A program made the position numbers and the translations under genes. Below, piece after piece: positions 56,143 through 64,000 of a stretch of 64,000 nt of DNA. This stretch comes from Bradyrhizobium sp. LLZ17 (GTDB lineage Bacteria; Pseudomonadota; Alphaproteobacteria; Rhizobiales; Xanthobacteraceae): assembly GCF_041200145.1 (NCBI RefSeq), contig NZ_CP165734.1:1364001-1428000 (forward strand). The letters run 5' to 3'. Under the pieces are notes generated by a model. It ran no database searches. It was not told where the DNA came from and saw nothing but the letters and a program-made list of their open reading frames with translations. Numbering within the stretch: the stretch's first letter is position 1; each line of letters opens with the position of its first letter.

Positions 56143-58203
56143 TCATTGAATTCGAATGACAACTGTGTCCGCAGCGCCCGTGGCGTCGATCACGGTCAGC
56201 CGTGCAAAGCCTGGACCAGGCGGATCGATCAGGCGCTGGCGCCGTCCGTCCATTTCGCCGAGTGCCGTGCCGTTGACCATGACCGTCATCGGCAAGACAC
56301 CGCCGGCGACCTTCACGGGCATGGCTGCGGCCTCCGGCCCGCTGGAGCGATCCACATCGATCCGCGAGCCGTTCATCGGGAACTGGATGTGCGGTGCCTG
56401 CTCGCCCCCGGTCCGAACGAGCTCCCCGACCGGCCGGAACCGCTTCAACGGCAGCGGCAGTTTGGCGTTACTGGCGACCAGGGTTCCCTTTGGCGGCTTC
56501 GGCAATGGGGTCAGCGTCTTGCCGGTCCGTGCAAAGGCGTCGAACAGGATGGGAGCTGCGGCGACGCGGCCGATCAGGCCGGGCACCGGCGCGCCGTCCG
56601 GGCGGCCAACCCAGACGCCGATGGTCATGCGGCCGTCGAACCCGACCGACCAGGCGTCGCGATAGCCGTAGGAGGTGCCGGTCTTGAAGGCGATGCGGTT
56701 ATGGGCGGCGTTTTCCGGCGGCGGCGTGCCGAGCAAGACGTTGCCGACCTGCCACGCCGCGACAGGATCCAGTAGCCGCAAGGGCTCGCGGTCGTCCCTG
56801 TTCGCCATGATCTCACGCAGCGGCCGCGTTGAGCCCAGCCGGGCGAACCCCGTGTAGAGCTGAACGAGATCCTGAAGCGTCACGCCGACACCGCCGAGGC
56901 CCATCGCGAGACCAGGCGCCTCCTCCTTCGGCAAAACCAGATTGCCGCCGGCCTGCCGCAGCCGCGATGCCAGCCGGCTCGCGCCGACGCGGTCGAGCAG
57001 TACGATCGCGGGCACGTTCAGGGACATCTGCAGCGCCTTCTTCACCGGCACCGTGCCCTGGAACGTCATGTCGAAATTTTCCGGCGCATAGGAGCCGAAG
57101 CGAACCGGCCGGTCGTCGATCAAACTGTCCGGATGGACAAAGCCGTCCTCGAAGGCGAGCCCATAGATGAATGGCTTGAGCGTCGAGCCCGGCGAGCGGA
57201 TGGCCCGGGTCATGTCGACCTGCCCGGCCCGGCTCTCGTCGAAATAATCCGCTGAACCGACGCGCGCGAGCACATCGCCGCTGTCGTTGTCGACCACGAT
57301 GATGCCGACGGAGATGTTGGGACCGAGCGCGATGGCGCGGTCGCGCGCCAGCGGCTCCAGCACCTTTTGCAAGTTCGCGTCCAGCGTCAGCTTGATGAGC
57401 GGCGTATCCTTGACGGTCGACAGCGCCGTGTCCGAAGCGTGCGGCGCCAGTATCGGCATCGGCTTGCGCAGTTTTGGCACCGGCACAGCCTTGGCCTGCC
57501 TGGCGTCGTCGACGCTGACCACATGCTCCTCGACCATGCGATCGAGCACGCGGTCCCGCGCAATGCGGGCGGCCTCGGGATAGCGGTCGAGCCGGCGCGT
57601 CTCCGGTGATTGCGGCAGCGCGACCAGCAATGCAGCCTCCGCCAGCGAAAGCCGCTTCGGCTCCTTGCCGAGATAGGCGATCGAGGCGGCGCGGATGCCT
57701 TCGAGATTGCCGCCATAGGGCGCGAGCGCAAGATAGAGGTTGAGGATCTCGTCCTTGCTGAGCGTCCGCTCCAGCTCGATCGCACGCACGATCTGGTGCA
57801 GTTTTGCGTAGAACGAGCGCTGCCGCCGCGGCTCCATAAGCCGGGCGAGCTGCATCGAGATGGTCGAGCCGCCGGACACGATGTGCCCGCGCGTCGAGAG
57901 CTGCAACGCGGCACGACCCAATGCGAGCGGATCGATGCCATCATGGGCATAGAAGCGCTGGTCCTCATAGGCGAACAGCAGTTTGAGATAAGTCGGATCA
58001 ACATTCGCTTTGGTCTCGACCGGCAAGCGCCAGCGTCCGTCCGTCATGGCATAGGCACGCAGCAGCTTGCCGTTACGATCGACGATCGTGGTGGAGACTC
58101 GGCGCGCCTCCTCGAGCGGCAGTGGACCGAGCGAGTAAACCCAGGCGACGAAGGCGCAGGTGGCGAGGATGAGCGTGAGAGCGAGCGCGGAGAGTATACG
58201 CAT
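56143..58203 (-). CDS. pbpC: Penicillin-binding protein 1C
   Basis: 686 residues from ATG 58203. N-terminal membrane anchor (ILSALALTLILATCAFVAWV), a transglycosylase domain (FAYEDQRFYAHDGIDPLALG, GGSTISMQLARLMEP, NLYLALAPYGGNLEGIRAAS), then a transpeptidase with the SxxK in RSPGSTLKPFIYGL, SLN in MSLNVPA and KTGTSYGYRDAW. A PBP1C-type C-terminal domain follows. It follows the alpha-2-macroglobulin gene on the same strand, as in many Proteobacteria, separated by a repeat. It builds or repairs peptidoglycan. Confidence 0.94.
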   Translation of the reverse strand: MRILSALALTLILATCAFVAWVYSLGPLPLEEARRVSTTIVDRNGKLLRAYAMTDGRWRLPVETKANVDPTYLKLLFAYEDQRFYAHDGIDPLALGRAALQLSTRGHIVSGGSTISMQLARLMEPRRQRSFYAKLHQIVRAIELERTLSKDEILNLYLALAPYGGNLEGIRAASIAYLGKEPKRLSLAEAALLVALPQSPETRRLDRYPEAARIARDRVLDRMVEEHVVSVDDARQAKAVPVPKLRKPMPILAPHASDTALSTVKDTPLIKLTLDANLQKVLEPLARDRAIALGPNISVGIIVVDNDSGDVLARVGSADYFDESRAGQVDMTRAIRSPGSTLKPFIYGLAFEDGFVHPDSLIDDRPVRFGSYAPENFDMTFQGTVPVKKALQMSLNVPAIVLLDRVGASRLASRLRQAGGNLVLPKEEAPGLAMGLGGVGVTLQDLVQLYTGFARLGSTRPLREIMANRDDREPLRLLDPVAAWQVGNVLLGTPPPENAAHNRIAFKTGTSYGYRDAWSVGFDGRMTIGVWVGRPDGAPVPGLIGRVAAAPILFDAFARTGKTLTPLPKPPKGTLVASNAKLPLPLKRFRPVGELVRTGGEQAPHIQFPMNGSRIDVDRSSGPEAAAMPVKVAGGVLPMTVMVNGTALGEMDGRRQRLIDPPGPGFARLTVIDATGAADTVVIRIQ

Positions 58204-58218
58204 GCTCGCGCGCCCTAC

Positions 58219-58330
58219 TCCTCCGTCATTCCGGGGCGACTCGAAGAGTCGAACTACGGTGCGCAATTGCGCACCGGAGAATCTCGTCATTCCGGGTCTG
58301 GTCCTTCGGACCATCCCGGAATGACGAGAT
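58219..58330. repeat. Composite palindromic repeat between pbpC and the alpha-2-macroglobulin gene
   Basis: Contains CGACTC-GAA-GAGTCG (58237-58251), an 18-base palindrome GGTGCGCAATTGCGCACC (58258-58275), and a hairpin with 14-bp perfect arms CTCGTCATTCCGGG/CCCGGAATGACGAG (58283-58296 and 58315-58328) enclosing GGTCC-TTC-GGACC. A third repeat family, REP/BIME-like. It could moderate read-through from the upstream gene to pbpC. Confidence 0.8.
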
Positions 58331-58361
58331 ACTTGGTTGACCTCGCTCATCCCATTACCAC

Positions 58362-61300
58362 TCACTTCGCCGGCCGCACCTCGACATTGCCAGTACCCGT
58401 ACGCCCATAACGCGAGGGATTGTACATGTCCTCGACATAGGCCTGCGGCAGCACGTATTTGCCGGGCGAGACCACGCGCACGACATAGGCCACCGTGAAG
58501 ACCGCCTTCGAATCCGAGGCCCGATCGACCGCCGCGGTGAAGCGGTCGTCGCGAAACTCGGCATCTTCGGGCTCCTGGCCATCCTCGATCCAGTCCAGCG
58601 TGCCGCTGTCGCCCGACGAAACCAGCTTCGGGTTGTCGATCTCCAGCCCAGCCGGCAGATAGTCGGACACCATGATGTGGCCGTATTCAGGCTTCGCCTC
58701 CGTAACCTTCAACACCACGGCGAAGCGATCGTTCTGCTTGACCTTGCTGATGTCGGCCGGCTTGCCGTCGAGCGTGAAATAGTTGCGCTCGATCTTGAAG
58801 CCGTTGGAGGCCGCAGGCTCCGGCGTCACCGGCGAGCCTGATACCGAGATCACCGCCTGCACCGGCGCGTCGCCGGTGTTGGTGATCTTCAGCGGCTTGC
58901 CGCTCAGCATGTCCGCCTTGTAGCTGCGATACAGCGCTGTCTTGACCGATTGGCCATCGACCTCGATGGAGAGGTTTTCCTTCGCCAACGCACGTGCCGC
59001 CAGCACCAACCACGCATTCTCCTGCGTGGAGGTGTAGGGCGTCAGCCCGCGAGCGGTCTCGACCCGCGACACGGCTTGCGTGAGCGTCGCCTTCGGGGCG
59101 TTGCCCTCGCTCGCGAGCGACACCAGCGCCGCCGCATCGCGAAGCTGCGAGCCGTAGTCGGTCCGGCCAAACTCCAGCACCGGCTTCGGTGCCAGGCTAT
59201 CGAGCGCAGCACCATAGACCCGCTCGGCGCGGTTGCGATCACCGACCAACGCAAGCGCCGCTGCGAGCTGCGACTTCGCGATCGGAGTTGCCAGGTTGGA
59301 AAGCTTGGTGTCAGCGAGATAACGCAGATCGCCGATCGGAGCTGCGCCGTTACGTGCGAGCACGTAGAGTCCATATGCGAGATCACGCCCGCCGTCCTTC
59401 TCCGGCTCGTTGCCGTTGACGACGGAGTTGCGGACGCGGTCGAGCGCGTTCTTGAACAGCACGTCCGGCACCACAAAGCCTTTTTCACGGGCCCGGGTCA
59501 GGAAGTCCGTCACATAGGCGTCCAGCCAGGCATCGTCGCCGCCGGCCACCCACAGGCCGAACGAGCCATTGGAGCCCTGACGGGCCAGCAGCCGCTCGAT
59601 CGCATCGCGGATGCGCTGGTCCACCTCGGTGTCCATGGCGAGATGCGCGCCGGCCGCGAGGTCGTTGACATAGAGCAGCGGCAAGGCGCGGCTCGTGATC
59701 TGCTCCGAGCAGCCATAGGGATAGCGGTCGAGTGCTTTCAGGATCGTCGCAGCATCGAGGGCGGTCGACAGGCTCGCCGAAACCGAGACGCTGCCCGTGC
59801 CCGGCACGAGGTCGGAGAACATGTCCGAGGTCAACGTCAGGCTCTCACCCTTTGCCAGCGTCCGGATCGAGCGCCGCGCCAGCACCTGCGTCGCCGCCTT
59901 GACGTCGAACGCATAGTGCCGCGCCAGCGCAAGTCCGTTCGGCCCCTTGATGTCGACGTCGAGCGTCGCCGGCCCTGCCGCCGTCGCGTCGAGCGCCAGG
60001 GAAAACGAGTTGCGCTGCTTGGCCGCGAGCTTGACCGTGGTTGCGGCATTGCCGGTCATCTTCACCGGACCACCCGTCTTCACGTTAATGACGTAGTCGC
60101 CGGCCTGGCCCTCGACATTGTCGATTTCGAGATTGACCGTCCCATGGTCGCCGTTGAGCAGGAAGCGCGGCAGCGTCGTGGTCAGCACCACGGGATCGCG
60201 GATCACGACATCGGTGTTGGCGCGGCCGAGCTTGGTCGCGGTCCACGCCACCGCCATCACGCGCGCGGTGCCGGCGAATTCGGGGACGTCAAAACTCACC
60301 TCCGCGGTGCCGTCGGAGGCGACGGTGACGATGCCCGAATAGAGCGCCAGCGGCTTTTGCGCGGGCGGCGAGCCCTGCAGCTCGGCCGCGCCGGCATCAC
60401 CGCCGGACTTGATCTGGCCGCGCGTGCCCGACATGCCGTCGATCAGCTGCCCGTAGAGATCGCGGATCTCGGCGCTGAGGCGGCGCTGGCCGAGATAATA
60501 ATCGTCCGGCGCGGGCGGCTTGTAGTTCGTGAGGTTGAGGATGCCGACATCGACCGCTGATATGACCACCTTCGCGTCCTCGCCCGGATTGAGCCCATCC
60601 AGCTTGACCGGTATTTTGAGCATCCCGTTCGGCCGGATGAGCGCCGGTGGTGTCAGCTTCACGGACAGTGTGCGCGTCTGCTTGTCGATGCCGAACCATT
60701 TCAGCCCGATCGCCCGGCCGGGCATGCGCTGAGCGGCCGCATCGAGCGGACGACGCAACGTTGCCACGACATAGGCGCCCGTACCCCAGTCCTTGCCGAC
60801 CGGAATTTTCAGCTGCGCGGTGCCCTCTTTGACGTCGATGGTCTGCGTCGTGAGCAGGCGATCACCGAGCACGTTGATGGTGAGCTTGCCCGCGGTGCGG
60901 ACGTTCACCGACACCGTCATCGTATCGCCGGAGGCGTATTGCGGCTTGTCGATCGAGGTCTCCAGCAGGTCGGGGGTGTCGGCGCTGCCCTCGGAGTACC
61001 AGCCGACGTCGAACTGCACCGAGGTCATCGGGCCGTCGGCGTCGTTCGACTTCACGTCGAGACGGTAGCGGCCGGGCTGCGGCGTCAATGACACGCGCGA
61101 CGGCTTGTCGGCAGCGATCGTGACATCGCCGTCAGAGACGCGCGAGGTCGACTTGACCGGCTCGTACTCCCAGTAATTGTTCTGGCGATACCATTGATAG
61201 CGCGACTCCAGCTTCAGCAGCTCGTAGCGCAGGCCGTCCCGCGGCAAGGTCTTGCCCTCGGGCGAGACGAACACGACGTCGAACTCGGCCTTGTCGCCCT

Positions 61301-63566
61301 CGGCAACGTTCTTGTCGCCGAAGAGCGGCTTGATGCCGATCATGGCAGTTGCGGGCGCGACCGGCAGTATGAGCTTGCGTTCGACGGCGCGGCCGCCGGT
61401 CTCGACCATGCGGACGAAGATCTGCGCCTCCTGCGGGCGGGTCGAGGCCGGCTGCTTGTCGAGCGTCACAGGGAACGTCGCAACGCCATTGGCATCGGCT
61501 TCAGGCAAATTCTCCAGCGGCGTGCGCTCGTTCGAGGTGGTTTCCTCGTCGGCGACGCCGAACTGGTAGCCGGCAAAGCCCGGACGTTCGGACGCGGGCG
61601 CGACCAGCATGTCGCCCTCCAGCTGGAGGCCGGACGCGGGCGCGCCGTAGAGGAAGTGACCGTCGGCCTTCAGCTCCACTGGAGCATTAGCTTTGATCAG
61701 CTTGTCCTTGGTGGACAAGTCGAATTCGATCCGGTCGGGAACGTAATCCTCGACCATGAAGGTGGTCTCGCCGACCGAGGAGCCCTTCGGGTCGGTGAAG
61801 GCGCGCACGCGCCAGGTGCCGGTCGGGACGGCGGAGTTGAGCGCCACGGACAGCGTGCGGCCGCCGGCACCCTGGTCGGACAGGACTGCGCGGCGGAATT
61901 CGACGCCGTCGGGGCGCTCGATCACCAGCGTCAGCGGCCCGCCGGTGACGGCATTGCCCTGCCCGTCGCGCAGCAGCGCGGTCAGATAGACGGTCTCGCT
62001 GGAGCGGTAGACGCCGCGCTCGGCATAGACGAAGGCGTCGGCGCCGGCCGGCACCACACGTCCCGCCACGCCGCGGTCGGAGAGATCAAAGGCGGAGGTC
62101 TTCAGGCTGAGGAAGGCATAGTCGGCCTTCTCGCCAGTGACGGTCAGCATCGCCGGGGACAGCCCGCCCTCGCCGCGCGCGAGCCCCGTCTCGAACAGGA
62201 CGTGGCCGCTGTCGTCGGTCTTGCGGGTCGCGAGAATCTCGTTGTTGCGGGCCACTAGCCGGACCTCGGCCTTCCCGACCGGATCGGTCGATGCCAGCGA
62301 ATTGACGAAGACATGGATGCCGTCATTGCCCGAATACGCCGTCACGCCGAGATCGGAGACGATGAACCATTGGGTGGCGAGCTGATAATCGTCGTCGTTG
62401 CCCGGGCCCTTCGCGGCGGCCGTCATCACGTAGACGCCGGGCTGAAGCTCACCGAGCGCCTGGTCGACCGGGAATGCGGTGGTGACGTCCTGGTTCAGGG
62501 TCATTGCGGTGGCGAGCTCGCCGGACCACACCTTGACCCCGCGCTCGCCGCCGAGATCTGCAAGCTGGTATTTTGACAGCGTCTTCTGGAAGTCGCTGTC
62601 GACCACCGTGTTGATCAGATTGCGGTCGCCGATCCGGAATACGTTGACATTGACCGCCGGCGTGTTGACGCTGACCACGGGAATGCCGCGCTGGCCGGTC
62701 CTCGGCAGCACATAGGCGCGGCTGGTGAAGCGCACGAACGGCTTCCGGTCGCGCACATAGACGTTGAATTCGGCCGATTTCGGCAGCCCCTCTTTCACCG
62801 TGGATGGCAGACCTGCGCGCAGATTGATGTTGTAGCGCTCGCCATGCTTCAGCCCGTCGACGCAGAGTTGCTTGCCTTCGGCCGTCACAGCCGGCTTGTC
62901 GGTGCCTGCCAGCGCCAGGAACGGCGCGAAATCGGTGCGCTTGGCAAGGTCCTCAGAGAACTGGAAGCACGCGCGCGGGCTCGCCGAGTCCGAATCCACG
63001 GTATAATCGAGCAGCCGAAAGCCGTGCTCATCGCGCATCTTCTCATATTGCCCGCGGACGTCGGCGACCTCACGCATGTCGAGCGATAGCCGCAGCGCAT
63101 CCAGCGCCGGCCGCCACAATTTTCGTTCGGCCAGCGACTTGCCGAGCACGGCGAGCGCGTCCGCCTCCTCGCCCGGATTACCGGCGCGCTGATAGGCAAT
63201 GTAGGCGGCGGTCGAGGCGCGCTCCAAAAGGAAGATCTGCTCGCTCGAGCTCTTCGGCGTGATCTGGAAAATGACCTTGGCGAGCCGCAGCCAGTTGCCG
63301 GCGTCCTCCGGCGCGGTCGCGGCGATCTGGCCGAGAACCGACAGGCCACTGCGAAAATCGTTGCGCCGGAAGGCAGCGTCGGCATCGGTGCGCAGCGTCG
63401 TATTGGTCTTGGCGACCGGCCCCGCCTCGCTCTTGATCTGGGCCTCCAGCTTGATCGCGGAATCGGCGAGATCGTCGCGCTTGAACGCCTTGTCCGCGGC
63501 GTGCGCAGCCGCAAGGCCGAACGCCAGCGTGGCGCAGAGTGCAACAGCGCGGATCAGACCGATCAT
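58362..63566 (-). CDS. yfhM: Bacterial alpha-2-macroglobulin (YfhM-like)
   Basis: 1734 residues from ATG 63566 with signal peptide MIGLIRAVALCATLAFGLAA. The middle contains the MG and bait-region-type beta domains, and the thioester motif GCSEQ is intact with C1286, in the typical context YPYGCSEQITSRALPLLYV. It traps attacking proteases in the periplasm, and with PBP1C downstream is thought to act as a wall-repair defence pair. The frame is open to 63755, but that extension is not signal-like. No lipobox, so it is probably soluble. Confidence 0.93.
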   Translation of the reverse strand: MIGLIRAVALCATLAFGLAAAHAADKAFKRDDLADSAIKLEAQIKSEAGPVAKTNTTLRTDADAAFRRNDFRSGLSVLGQIAATAPEDAGNWLRLAKVIFQITPKSSSEQIFLLERASTAAYIAYQRAGNPGEEADALAVLGKSLAERKLWRPALDALRLSLDMREVADVRGQYEKMRDEHGFRLLDYTVDSDSASPRACFQFSEDLAKRTDFAPFLALAGTDKPAVTAEGKQLCVDGLKHGERYNINLRAGLPSTVKEGLPKSAEFNVYVRDRKPFVRFTSRAYVLPRTGQRGIPVVSVNTPAVNVNVFRIGDRNLINTVVDSDFQKTLSKYQLADLGGERGVKVWSGELATAMTLNQDVTTAFPVDQALGELQPGVYVMTAAAKGPGNDDDYQLATQWFIVSDLGVTAYSGNDGIHVFVNSLASTDPVGKAEVRLVARNNEILATRKTDDSGHVLFETGLARGEGGLSPAMLTVTGEKADYAFLSLKTSAFDLSDRGVAGRVVPAGADAFVYAERGVYRSSETVYLTALLRDGQGNAVTGGPLTLVIERPDGVEFRRAVLSDQGAGGRTLSVALNSAVPTGTWRVRAFTDPKGSSVGETTFMVEDYVPDRIEFDLSTKDKLIKANAPVELKADGHFLYGAPASGLQLEGDMLVAPASERPGFAGYQFGVADEETTSNERTPLENLPEADANGVATFPVTLDKQPASTRPQEAQIFVRMVETGGRAVERKLILPVAPATAMIGIKPLFGDKNVAEGDKAEFDVVFVSPEGKTLPRDGLRYELLKLESRYQWYRQNNYWEYEPVKSTSRVSDGDVTIAADKPSRVSLTPQPGRYRLDVKSNDADGPMTSVQFDVGWYSEGSADTPDLLETSIDKPQYASGDTMTVSVNVRTAGKLTINVLGDRLLTTQTIDVKEGTAQLKIPVGKDWGTGAYVVATLRRPLDAAAQRMPGRAIGLKWFGIDKQTRTLSVKLTPPALIRPNGMLKIPVKLDGLNPGEDAKVVISAVDVGILNLTNYKPPAPDDYYLGQRRLSAEIRDLYGQLIDGMSGTRGQIKSGGDAGAAELQGSPPAQKPLALYSGIVTVASDGTAEVSFDVPEFAGTARVMAVAWTATKLGRANTDVVIRDPVVLTTTLPRFLLNGDHGTVNLEIDNVEGQAGDYVINVKTGGPVKMTGNAATTVKLAAKQRNSFSLALDATAAGPATLDVDIKGPNGLALARHYAFDVKAATQVLARRSIRTLAKGESLTLTSDMFSDLVPGTGSVSVSASLSTALDAATILKALDRYPYGCSEQITSRALPLLYVNDLAAGAHLAMDTEVDQRIRDAIERLLARQGSNGSFGLWVAGGDDAWLDAYVTDFLTRAREKGFVVPDVLFKNALDRVRNSVVNGNEPEKDGGRDLAYGLYVLARNGAAPIGDLRYLADTKLSNLATPIAKSQLAAALALVGDRNRAERVYGAALDSLAPKPVLEFGRTDYGSQLRDAAALVSLASEGNAPKATLTQAVSRVETARGLTPYTSTQENAWLVLAARALAKENLSIEVDGQSVKTALYRSYKADMLSGKPLKITNTGDAPVQAVISVSGSPVTPEPAASNGFKIERNYFTLDGKPADISKVKQNDRFAVVLKVTEAKPEYGHIMVSDYLPAGLEIDNPKLVSSGDSGTLDWIEDGQEPEDAEFRDDRFTAAVDRASDSKAVFTVAYVVRVVSPGKYVLPQAYVEDMYNPSRYGRTGTGNVEVRPAK

Positions 63567-63947
63567 GATGGACTCCAGAATCCCTGAGAGGATCGCGGAC
63601 GAGCGCCGCGTTGGCGATAAAGGGCGCGGAAAGGTGACGGACTCAAGGCGATGGAACCAAAGGTGCAAAAGGTCGCATTCGCCATGGCAAGGCAAGCCCA
63701 AAGCTGCCGAAGGACCGCCGCAAGGACACGGCGGAAAGATGAACGGGCAAAGCACGTCTCACGCGCGACTTCTGAGGGCGGCACGGCTCGCTGCCGCGTC
63801 GCGAGAGGCCGGCCAAACGCACTCCGCCGCTCCGCTTTGTCGCTTTCGGGGGGAAAACGGTTCGGTTCAGGCTTGGCGAACCCGCGGATTTTTCATACTT
63901 GCCATGGTACAAGCCGGCCACGCCTCGATAGAGGCTGGCTTCATGAC
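63567..63947. other. Intergenic stretch before tRNA-Arg
   Basis: About 380 bases between the alpha-2-macroglobulin start and the tRNA. It should hold promoters for both, but no clear -35/-10 pair, repeat or convincing gene is seen. Confidence 0.4.
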
Positions 63948-64000
63948 GGTCCCATAGCTCAACTGGATAGAGTAGCGGATTTCTACTCCGCGGGTTGCAG
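63948..64000 (+). tRNA. tRNA-Arg(UCU), cut by the window end
   Basis: The 5' acceptor strand GGTCCCA, a D arm (GCTC...GAGT), and the anticodon arm GCGGA-TTTCTAC-TCCGC with anticodon TCT are all visible; the variable loop and T arm are only begun (GGGTTGCAG) at the right edge. Confidence 0.9.

Noticed and set aside
58950..62258. Long rightward frames opposite the alpha-2-macroglobulin gene
   Set aside because: Antisense shadows without start signals or recognisable domains.

Overview
The window looks like a chromosomal segment of a Bradyrhizobium-type alphaproteobacterium. It is GC-rich, has a complete rhizobial aapJQMP general amino-acid transporter, scattered palindromic intergenic repeats of the kind common in that genus, and several small proteins I associate with it. 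The assignment rests on gene content and style; no search was run.

Layout. 1-10202 is the right part of an integrated phage-like element. It reads leftwards: tyrosine integrase, AlpA-type excisionase candidate, DNA-binding and unknown genes, a small-terminase-like gene, a tail protein carrying an SGNH hydrolase, and two virion-type proteins. Its right border is a 46-bp displaced 3' piece of a tRNA-Lys(UUU) gene at 10157-10202, so the intact tRNA should lie to the left, outside the window. 10409-13082 holds small proteins, two of them zinc ribbons. 14139-24206 is a long operon under a divergent LysR regulator: Dabb protein, maleylacetate reductase, amidohydrolase, beta-hydroxyacid dehydrogenase, a stub of a hydroxyquinol-type dioxygenase, a GlcD-like flavoprotein, a CUT2-type ABC importer and a YciI protein. 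It looks like uptake plus catabolism of an unidentified compound whose route passes through maleylacetate.

24386-36721 is mixed chromosome: Nudix, AI-2E-type permease, acetoacetyl-CoA-synthetase-like ligase, formyltransferase, secreted proteins, RidA, EamA transporter, a metacaspase with a peptidoglycan-binding domain, an orphan BrnA-like antitoxin and CysK. 36734-42265 holds tgt (zinc cysteines replaced), a patatin lipoprotein, a TetR regulator with two matching operator-like sites, a PepSY protein and asd. asd is preceded by what looks like a threonine/lysine-rich, nearly leaderless attenuator. 42386-46902 is aapJQMP. Then come a metC-like gene, a class III cyclase with TPRs, a Na/Pi cotransporter, an envelope-sugar module (LAB_N, GT2, PAP2, ArnT-like), and the pbpC/alpha-2-macroglobulin pair. 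The window ends inside a tRNA-Arg(UCU).

Seven genes are each broken by one apparent single-base indel, and every one falls in a short homopolymer (near 1003, 5797, 16248, 28810, 29948, 30520 and 50860). That pattern points to base-calling error in the assembly more than to seven real pseudogenes.
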